Source: Asterias amurensis
Lineage: Eukaryota; Echinodermata; Asteroidea; Forcipulatida; Asteriidae
NCBI RefSeq assembly: GCF_032118995.1
Contig: NC_092653.1
Coordinates: forward strand, 24,013,202 to 24,077,201
Direction of reading: 5' to 3'
Length of the DNA stretch: 64,000 nt
Below the pieces are notes generated by a model. The model was not told where the DNA came from. It saw only the letters and a list, made by a program, of their open reading frames with translations, and ran no database searches. Positions 55,001 through 64,000 of this stretch are shown here, one piece after another (position 1 is the stretch's first letter; each line of letters opens with the position of its first letter). The position numbers were made by a program, and so were the translations under genes.

Positions 55001-58000
55001 AACTATTCAACTATTCAATGCAGGCCTTTTGATCTCTTTTCAAAGCCAATGTTTTGAAATCTGATCAAACAGTAAACTTGCGGATATAACCATGTATTAA
55101 AACTCTTTTGGAGGAATGTGGGATCAAAAGAGAGCCGGTTTGGTCTCGCATTTCCAACAGTATACTCTGTTCGTCTTCAGTGAAATCCCTTTAATATTGC
55201 CGGCCTGTCCCTGTGGATTATCACAGTAACACTTTGGGATAAATTGAACGGGGTTAACTCCCTGTGCGGTAATACGTATCACACTAATATTTAAGAATGG
55301 AAGGAGTATAAGTTATTTATTACTTTTATTTGACAGTGGCTAGACAGTTTTAAGTAGGCCCTACCCTAGAACGTGGACCGGGATCAAACACTAGAGGTAT
55401 GTGGCTTTAGGTCGTGGTGTTTTTGGGGAGGATGTTTTTGAATAGTTTACCATAGGCCGGAAAGCCACAAGCAAACCAGGTTATAGAATAGTCATGTATT
55501 TGTTTGTTTGTCAGATACAAATGCAGAAGATAGTTTGATGAGCAGAACAAAAATAGCTGTAATGTGGATGGGAAAGTTAGATGGGGGTTTTAACCACACA
55601 TTGTGTTATGTATTTGAAATGATATCAAGTAATAAACCATACGGGAAACTCACTGGATATATTGATTTATAAGCTCAGACAAGTCAAAGTTGGTAGAGCG
55701 ACGGCACGTCAAATGGGAGGTCGTTGGTTCAATTCTCGCTCATATCAATGTTTTCTTTTTTGTTAAACCTAATGGATTAGGAATCTTTGAAAGCTATCTT
55801 TCGGTCACCATATTCACGAGAAAATAAGTGAGAAAAAACCTGCTAACATAAAAATGTGTTCACTTTAGTTTCAAATAGTCGGGTTTGTGACTCGATCGCG
55901 AGATAAGAACTTCACTCATTTTTCAAAACCTTGCAGCATTTCAGGAAAAAAACATTTCAGGTGAAGTTTCCATCTTGACAATCTTTATATGCTCCATATA
56001 AAGCTGTATGAAAATTAGTATTATACAATAAGATGAGTTTAGCAGCAACATTGTATACGGCATTACTAACAGTGCACTATTTCACACGACCACATCGCAA
56101 GAGTAGGGAAGTAATTCGCACCAATTCAGCTCAAGGTAGACCCCAGCGTGTAGCAGCTAATACAAATATGCAACGTTCAATTCAATAACACATTTTGATC
56201 AACTTAATTAGGCCACGTGCTCGATTACATCGATGCTCCAGAAAAGAACAGTACCAAGAAACTCAGTTTCCCAGTGCTGTTGGTGTTTTTTATTGAATCA
56301 GTCACCCACCCATCACTATCTCCATCAGGAAAACCTTGACTTAGCGCATGTTTATGAAACAGGACTTCATAATAAAAAACCTCGGACTAAACTCGCCCTC
56401 AGGGCTAACTCTTACTTAGCTTGAAAGCCGACTTAAAGGCAATGGACACTAATGGTAATTACCCCAAATAATTGCTTATCTTGGTAATGAGCAATGGAGA
56501 CCTATTGATAGTATGTGAGAAACGGCTCCCTGTATGCTCTGAAGTAACATAGTTTTTGAGAAAGAGGTAATTTCTCACTCAAACAATGAAAATCTTTATC
56601 CTTTGTGCATCTAAATTGTGCAACAAGGCTGTTTTTTATTTGGTTTGCGGTAACACCAAGTGTATGTCTACTTGCCAGGTAGATGGTGTTTTCTTTCATT
56701 ATTCTCTTGCAACTTCGATGACCAACTGAGTCCACATTTTCACAGGTTTGTTATTTTATTCATATGTTAGGATACATCAAGTGATAAAACTGGTCTTTGA
56801 CAACCACCAAAGGTGTCCAGTGCCTTTAAGGCCACATTACGGAAAGACAACAAAAAGTCCCTGTAAACTGCTCCTTTATAACTTTCAATGAATTGGTCAA
56901 GCGTCCTTCTGTAACAATACAGATCAACTCGGCCTTCCCACACTTCGAATTCATTGCCGTCCACTCTGCTGGACGCACGTTCGCCCTTGCTCCGATCACG
57001 TCAGCGAACTTGAGCTCAAGTTGGCTTAAAAAAAATAATAAAAAAGAAAAAACCCGCAAAGGCATTTCATACGAAAGCGGTCGCCACATGACCAAAGTTA
57101 TCTATCGTATACGATAAGTTTGGATGTATCGTGTACGTACACTATAATTATAAACTTATCGTGTACGTACAGGATAACTTATCGTGTATATACACGACAC
57201 ATTCAAACGTATCATGTACGTACACGACAACTTAATGTACGTAGACGATTCATCCACTTAGTATGTACACGATAAGGTTTTTTATTCTTGTGGCGGCAAT
57301 ATGCGTCCGTAATTTCGCAACTCACATGAGTTGTATTAATTTGTTTGCCAGTTTTCCGTTCGAAACACGTACATCTAAAACAAGCTTGGTTATTTAGTTT
57401 CATAATATTGTCTGTTTCTTCAACTTTTCCAGTCTCTAATCTCTTAATAATAAGGGTTGAACAAATAGATCAAGTCTATTCAGAGCCCGAGATTCCGTAA
57501 GTATTCCGTAAGTATAAAGACGATAGACAGATGGGCGAGCCTTAACATGATTCCGACCTCGGTCGACTAGAAAGAGAGAGACGAAGACGATTTGACTTGA
57601 GCTGGAATTGAACCTTCTACCTGTGGATTAACGTGCCGGCGCTCTACTAAAATGAGCTATCTAGCCCTAATGTTGGCGGTCTCCCTATCAGGGGATGGAG
57701 TTTGGTTTGACCATACATGTTACTTTACTTCCTATAGATCTCTAGTGGACATCTCTACTAACCTTTTCCTTCTCGAATCTCAGTGAACATCGGCAGCCTT
57801 GGTCGGTCGCTGAAAGCATCTCCAGACCGACCCAGTGCCTCTGTGATAGACTCATAGTCCCCAAGAACCACCACACGATGCACGCCGAAGTAACAGGTGA
57901 ACAACCCGCCGTACTTAGCGGCTACCTCAGCCAGCCTCTCATGGGGTGCACTCATGCCTAGAGACGGCAGGATGCCCAGGAAGGGCCAGCCTCTCGGTCC

Positions 58001-58180
58001 CGGTGGTAGGTTGAGGGATGGTTTACTAAGGTACTCTCGAATCACCCAGACCAGCAGCCAGACAGACGTGAAGACCAAGATGACCAATTTGGCAGTGAAC
58101 AGGAGGCTCTTCTCCTGGTTAAAACCAGGGGTAGGTTCGCGTCCACCCTCCATACTTTTTATCTCTACAACTGGTAACAC
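52038..58180 (-). CDS. Cytochrome P450, CYP2 clan (four exons)
   Basis: Haem-thiolate monooxygenase anchored in the ER membrane; substrate unknown. Exons on the minus strand: 58180-57763, 53797-53033, 52886-52689 and 52234-52038, phases 1-1-1, giving 525 residues. In order: membrane anchor around LVILVFTSVWLLVWVI, proline hinge LNLPPGPRGWPF, C-helix WKEQR (haem propionate contact), I-helix FAVGTETTALTLRW (oxygen activation), K-helix ExxR as EIQR, the PERF motif in FRPERFLD, and the haem loop FLPYGTGRRMCPGERLA with the cysteine ligand split from its start by intron 3. The length is normal for CYP2. The few exons (exon 2 alone is 765 bases) recall CYP2U/CYP2R genes more than the nine-exon vertebrate CYP2 genes. 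Intron 1 is 3.9 kb and full of repeats. The second methionine, ten residues on, is an alternative start. Confidence 0.95.
54586..54985. repeat. TGACCCGG-rich repeat in P450 intron 1
   Basis: TTACTGACCCGGGTTT occurs at about 54587 and 54931 with GTTGACCCGGAA and GACTCAGATATGG between and after. Related sequence is at 48690-48800 (gene B intron) and 6555-6600. No ends could be set. Confidence 0.5.
55690..55742 (+). repeat. tRNA-like element 3
   Basis: AAAGTTGGTAGAGCGACGGC (A-box remnant) and TTGGTTCAATTCTCGCTC (B-box). Same family as 37396, 37494 and 57598. Confidence 0.45.
56437..56825. mobile_element. TTAA-flanked MITE, copy 6 (most complete)
   Basis: TTAA at 56433-56436 and 56826-56829; ends AGGCAATGGACACTAATGG and ACCAAAGGTGTCCAGTGCCT. 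At 389 bp with a clean TTAA duplication it is the best reference copy. Its middle contains the dispersed motif GGTTTGCGGTAACACCAAG ... CTACTTGCCAGGTAGA at 56641-56689. Confidence 0.85.
57100..57275. repeat. Cluster of CGTGTACGTACACG-type palindromes
   Basis: TATCGTATACGATA (57102-57115) is a perfect palindrome. ATCGTGTACGTACA, ATCGTGTATATACACGA, ATCATGTACGTACACGA and TATGTACACGATA follow within 170 bases. The unit is irregular in spacing. It lies in P450 intron 1. Confidence 0.7.
57598..57668 (-). repeat. tRNA-like element 4
   Basis: Minus strand: GGGCTAGATAGCTCATTTTA (A-box region), GCCGGCACGTTAATCC (anticodon-loop region) and AAGGTTCAATTCCAGCTC (B-box). The GTT triplet would read asparagine, but the preceding base is C and not the invariant T, and stems do not pair, so it is not called a tRNA gene. 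Confidence 0.5.
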
Positions 58181-61100
58181 CCTTCTTGCATCAATCAGAA
58201 ACTTATCTAATATGAGGTATTAATAAAACAAACACCCACATCCGGAAGTTGTCTAGTGTGAGTTATCGGAAACAATTTTCAAAGGTTTACCCGCTTATCA
58301 TTTACGATAGTGCAATGATCGTCTGAGTGATTCGCCTTTATAGCTATGCCTTTATTCATATGTAAATCTTTTTAATATCCACTGTGACGTAGTGACTTAA
58401 CTGTCATACCATTTTTTTATGGACACTATGCGTTGACACGTGTTTGAGTCGGTGGTCGAACTTGACTCTACGTGGAGTGTCTATTAGAAGTGTGGCCTCG
58501 TTTTTTTCTATACTAGATTTTTTTTTTAGCTTACAGACAGAACTTGAGGACATTCTCAGTGGCGGGTCTAGACTTTGACAATAAACAGTTGAGGGGATCC
58601 ACAAAGTTTAGTTTAAACAAGATTTTCGACTGCCGTCAGCAAATAGACTAACATTAGCTGAACAAGCAAGCGTACGCTGCGAGCTGTCTCTTTGACGGCG
58701 AGACAAACTAGCAGTACATAGAGCCCTTCCTCGTAAAAAAAGGCCAAATAAAAATAAAAAACAGTTAATCGTCCCCTCACTCATCCTTTTTGAGGCCGCA
58801 TCTTTTTCTTTTCTTTCTTTTCAAAAAGATAAATGTTTTGTGTATGTCTCATTTAACCTTTTTTTTTAAAAGAACTTGTAACAACATAACGTTAGTGGCG
58901 ACTTTAAAGTAAAGAATAGGTGGCCAGTTTGAATAATGTATGTAATTTGAAGAAATACACAAAAAAGGCCCTCATGGATGATCCTCCTCTTTTTTTTTTT
59001 TGAAAAACACGGACGATCAACTGGTATATTTTTGTTACTTGGCCTAACCCCACTGTGGTCATGATAACCTAATTTTCAGTACGGGGTGCGGCGAATGGTA
59101 TGTGACAAACTTCACTGGTACTCTACGCGAAAAATGGTGTTAATGAACAGATCGTGACATTCTCAAGTACAAGAATGCCACCAGCACCCCTCTTTTTTTT
59201 TTTTTAGAGGGTCACGCCTCTTTTCTAGACACCGATGAAAGCAGTTAGCCAGTTGCACTGGCCTAGTTATTTATTCGGCTTTAAGATAGGGGCGTAGATT
59301 GGTAATGGGCCCCTACTCCAGAAAAATTAATGACCGGAAAAGAATAGAATAGCAGGTTTATTTGCAACCTTAATTTAAAAACGGTTGAACTTTACACTTG
59401 AAAACAAAGTAAAAAATGCTTTAAATGGAAACTTATAAAAAGCACTTCAGCTCTTGATAGATTCAACTATTTCGAGAAAGGGTTCACTTTGAAGGGGATT
59501 TGATAGTAGTTCACCCCAAATTTGAGTCGTAGAAGCGATTCAAGCCTTAATAGTTCATCTCGGATTTCTGGGGGTTGGTGTCCATTTAGTAGTCCCGGTC
59601 GATTTTATACCTTCCACCCAGGTAGTAATTGAAGAACAGGGCAGTTCTTTTTAGAACTGTCGACACACACATGGTGTCACTGCAAACCACTGATATGCCC
59701 TATTGATACCTCACCATGCAATGCCTCAAAATATTATTCACTGCGTTGTGGTAATTATACATTTTTTTAAACAGACACATAAACCCGGGTGCACCGTTGC
59801 CTGCCATCAGAAAATTACTTAGTCACCTTTTGTGAACAAGGTGTCCTATTAAATTGTTAAAGTATCACCTAATGGCGGCCTTGCTTTCAACAGATTCTAA
59901 AATGTTTTAGTTCTGTTATCTACAGGTAAGTGAACTTTCTCTGCATCATTTTCTCAGACATGTTGCACCCTCACTGATTCAATCAAACTGATTAAAGCCA
60001 ACATTTTAAGGTGTTCCAGATGTAACCAAACAGAAACTCACACACTTTTTTTGTAATAACTATAAACACAAAATATGATTTGTTACACTTTGAAGTATGC
60101 TACACCCTAAAGGCGGTAACGTTTCTCAACATTTTTCTTGTCAAGAAAACTGACTTGGACAAAAAAGTACCCGAGGGTGCACGGATTTCAAAATATTCTG
60201 TCTGGAGGAAATATTATGAGTTAAATTCCAGACATGAAAACATCAAACAATTTCGGATAACATTTTGCCGTAAAACTGTAAAACAAAAATGTGATTTACG
60301 TTTTTATGTTGTATAAGGTCGTGGAAATTTGGAGCAGCGTCATAAACAAAGCTGTCAAGTCCCCGCAGGGGGTATAGGGGTGTGGGATACACATTGCGCC
60401 AAGGAGAGCTGGGACTTCTTTTTCTAGGTCAACCACTCCTTGTGGGGAAGTCATTAAACGAAAGTTTTTAAAACAAACCTTTGGCAGGGATAGAAAGTGG
60501 TGAGTGGTAATAACCGGGTTCGTTCAAACCATTCTGCCAGGAAGATATGGCAAGTTACTGCCACCTTCACTTAGGTAGTTAACATGTAACAGCATTAAAA
60601 GCAAAAAATACCTTGGAACCGCTCGTTTGTTTTAATTTTGTTTATGCAAGTTTGCCCCAAACACGACTTGGTATCGCATCACCAAGATTTAAACAAGTTG
60701 CACCAATTTCTTAACTAACAACATATATGTTTTAACAAACTGCTGGTGCAAAAAGTCCTCTTTGGACTCAAAGTAATGTATGAACATCAAATCCGTATAC
60801 ACAAAATAATCAACCTCTTGTCCAAACAAAACACTGTCATCATATTTCAATTTTATTAAGCTTTTTAAATGCTATTAATAGTCAACGGGAATTCTTTTAC
60901 AAAAATACATTATTGTGCATAATATAGGTACAATAATATCGACATTTAATGAGTAAATGGCATTTATTTAATTCACATTGTAATAATATTAATTCGTACT
61001 AACATCATTGTCGCGTTCGTTAAAGCGTCCATAAAACAGTCGTAGTGTATAAGTAGTTCGGATCTTTCTAGAAGACAGCACATTATTATACATTGATACA

Positions 61101-63240
61101 TTGAATACAGCACAATATCGGATCCACTTTGGGATACTTATGACCAGTGACTAAAACTGTAAGAAGTCGGTGTTTAAAGCAGGACAGATGGAAACCCAAA
61201 TACACAGCAAAAAAAAAGAAACAAATAAATAAAATATAAAATCTTTTGCGATCCATTTCCTTGGCATATAACCAAAGATTTGGTGATTTGTGGGGAATAA
61301 AAGGCTGTGGTGGACTGAAGATACGAAAGTGAAAGGTCGCCAGAATTTGGTGAACCTGTGACATCAAAATGTTTTCAAAATATAACAGGAGCGTAACATA
61401 AAATCGCTTATAATAATAGCGTCCGGCCTATGATGCAAACCAACACTTGTATAACTTTAGTTTACATTTTGGCCGGTTCCTCACCAATTATTTGCTGAGC
61501 AAAGCAACATTTTCGGCTTTATATAATGTGGGGCATTTTGTGATATTCTAGTCTTTATTTTTGTTGTTGTTGATGTTTTTGGTGTTGTTGCTGTTATTTT
61601 TGTTCGGGGTGGGGGGGGGGGGGCAAATCACACTGGTCGTTGAAGTACAATAAAACTTAAAAAAATTACCAAACTTGTAGAAACCTTAAACAATTCTGAA
61701 TACAACTATACAATCAACTCAACCACAGATTTGAAATACCAAACCGTAAGATTTCATTAATTCCAGTTCATTAATTCCAGTTCAGTCAGCCGTCAAACTT
61801 AGCCTTTACTCAAGACTGAAACAAGGTTATTTCAAATGGTTTGCACTACCCACAATGACAAGTCATGAGAGAGTATACTTGCATCAATACGGCCATGGAA
61901 CGCACTCCTTAAAGGGGTGCGTTTCTCTGCAGTAATTGTAAACCTTTGTGGCTTGTAACACTCCAAAAAGGTAGTACTTTTTAGAAACGAGCCTTCTGCA
62001 CCTTGAGAGGAGGCTACTCACTTGGTGATCAGCAGATGTTTGTCTACCCCGGCAACTTATTAGATCGCCTTAAAGATATACACCATTATATACAATCTAT
62101 ACACATGAGATTATACATACATACAAACATGTACAAGAGTAGACCTAGACAGATATTTACAAAGGGGCACGGTGTTTCTTCAAAGTTTAAGAAGCAATAT
62201 AAAGTACGGCGTGTTTTGGGGGCAGCAACCAAAATCTGTTTAGTTTGTGGCTCAATATAACTTCATCACCCTGCGGCCATGTTTTGTCTGGTTTCCTAAA
62301 TACTCAGTGATAAAGGCAGTGCTTAATCTCATAAGAAAAAACGCCAGACTAATGTTCTTTCCTGACTCGATTTGGTTTAAGATGACTGTGGTACAAATTC
62401 AAAATGGTCGCCTAACGATGCAGATCTGTATAACCAATAACAGATTTTAGTTCCGGCCAGCAAAACCCACCATAGTACGAAAATGTTTTTACAATAACAT
62501 GACATTTAAAAAAATAATACAAATAATAATAAAATACAACAATAACCGCTCACCAAACTTCAACTGTAATATTTTTTTCTGTACGATTGTTACCATTTGG
62601 ATTGTGCTCAATAACTTTCATTGTGAAACACATGAACACTTTAATTCAAATTTCATGATTATTATTTTAATTTTAATTTTAATGTGTCTGTTAAGGCAAT
62701 AAGGGAAATAAACACCAACCCACGGCAATTGTTTTTCCATAAACTATGTTGAGTTTAGGTGGACACATACTATAACCCTATTTGGTTTGGCTAAATGTGT
62801 CTTAGCTGTATACACCCAAACCAAAGAGTGCACTCCTATACCATACCTCAAGAAGGCTAATGATACATGCCACTCAGGATGTATGGCTTAATAGATTCCC
62901 CAAAGAACCATTAATAGTAACCTTAATGTCTTCCCGGATATGCACACCTAATCATGTTGGGTAAATATGACACACAAACAACTTGTGCGTGACGCACTGG
63001 TGTTACGGTTTAGTTGTTAGGTTCGAAAGCTGCTATTATTTGTTTGTAAAGCCCCTGTCACACGAGAACCAAAAACTAACAACCATTGTTTTTAAATTCA
63101 CTCATGTTTCCAAGAGCGATTTTTCTGATGTGAATGAACATTTCTGTAGAGTTTTTCATAAGCAATGTAAAGAGGAAGTATTAAACTAGACAACGGCTCG
63201 AGTAAATCCAAAAGCAAAATAGGCCCACATTCCAATATGG
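58181..63240. other. Intergenic, no gene seen
   Basis: The first few hundred bases should contain the P450 promoter; no clear TATA box is seen. The rest is AT-rich with poly-T runs (58990, 59190), a poly-G run (61608-61623) and an AATTTTAATTTTAA repeat (62660-62685). A CATGGTGTCACTGCAAACC motif lies at 59673-59691. Short open frames here show no recognisable domain. Confidence 0.5.
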
Positions 63241-63364
63241 GACTTTTGGGACGCAGGTGGCAGCAGACATACCTTCGTTTCCTGTAATATGTGCAAGCTC
63301 AGAAATACGTAAATAATGTTAATTTAGATGGTAAGTCTGCTGCCACCTAGCGTGGCACCCAAAA
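63241..63364. mobile_element. 124-bp MITE with AGGTGGCAGCAGAC termini
   Basis: Mirrored ends: ACTTTTGGGACGC plus AGGTGGCAGCAGACATACC at the left, and GGTAAGTCTGCTGCCACCT plus a CCCAAAAGT end at the right. Single-ended relatives are at 48968-48993 (CGCTAAGTGGCAGCAGACTT) and 39802-39821. Confidence 0.7.
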
Positions 63365-64000
63365 GTGGGCGTGGCCTATGGCTTAATTACATGTACACAT
63401 ACTTCACACATGCCAATTGAATGTACATGTAGCCTACATTTTGTAAATGAAAGCCACAGAATCCTTTACGAAGATTTGTTATGAAAATGCCAATTTTGAA
63501 ATTAATTAATTATACCCTTCCTTTAACAAATCAAATCTAAAGTGTGCTGGAGCAAAACATGATTTTCCAAAAATCATTACATATCCGGGGAAAAAATGTG
63601 TGGACCACAAAGTGTCCAAGGCCGTGACCAAATTAGGCAGCAACTGAGGCCCTAAATTAGGACAGGGCCTAAGAAGCAAACAACTTATTAGCTTTTGTGT
63701 TCCATGGACCCAACAAGAAACTTTCTTACAATAAAATTTCCAAATAATTTGAGGTTGTAAACAAATACACCGATAAAAATAGAGGTCATGTGTCGTAAAA
63801 AAAAGAAGGAAAAAGAACTTTAAATGGGTGTATATATTTATAGATATATTTACCAATAAGTTTTCGTAATTCTATTGCACTTGTAGTACTACTTACATAA
63901 TAGACAAAACACACACACAGTCAAACGGTTATACACAGTCATTGGGTAAAGAGAACCGCTTTACGTTATAATCGGTGAAAAAGGCTGACTACATTGTACT
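63365..64000. other. Noncoding end of the window
   Basis: AT-rich, no gene or element seen. Confidence 0.5.

Noticed and set aside
57598-57668. Functional tRNA-Asn gene
   Set aside because: T33 is missing and the acceptor and D stems do not pair; several diverged copies point to a dispersed repeat.

Overview
The window looks like nuclear DNA of a marine invertebrate deuterostome, most likely an echinoderm (sea star or sea cucumber type). It is AT-rich, genes are sparse, introns have GT-AG borders, and short inverted-repeat transposons and tRNA-derived SINEs are dense. Two ependymin-related genes sit side by side. The species is an inference; no marker here names it.

Layout. (1) 230-1369, plus strand: an intronless class A GPCR resembling GPR161. 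(2) 1370-16500: no convincing host gene, but a graveyard of mobile DNA: a TTAA-flanked element, a 132-bp hAT-like MITE, two abutting LINE reverse-transcriptase fragments, SINEs and a decayed Ty3/Gypsy fossil. (3) 16980-28830: five unrelated tandem arrays in a row. They are a 118-bp minisatellite, a ~300-bp array of five exon-like blocks with perfect splice sites and no reading frame, a Penelope-derived 172-bp array, a ~178-bp array whose 52-nt core is far better conserved than the DNA around it, and a ~137-bp satellite. (4) 28900-36700: repeats, including a SINE nested in a TTAA element. (5) 36887-38550, plus strand: the 3' end of an unrecognised multi-exon gene; its first visible exon lies inside a MITE. 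(6) 40303-50707: two ependymin-related genes, head to head, six coding exons each, identical intron phases. (7) 52038-58180, minus strand: a four-exon CYP2-clan cytochrome P450. (8) 58181-64000: no gene seen.

The GPCR, secreted ependymin-related proteins and P450 do not form an evident pathway. The ependymin pair is a clear local duplication. The strongest candidates for something undescribed are the 52-nt conserved core array (22540-24860), the exon-like noncoding array (18113-19393) and the exon carried inside a MITE (36721-37190).
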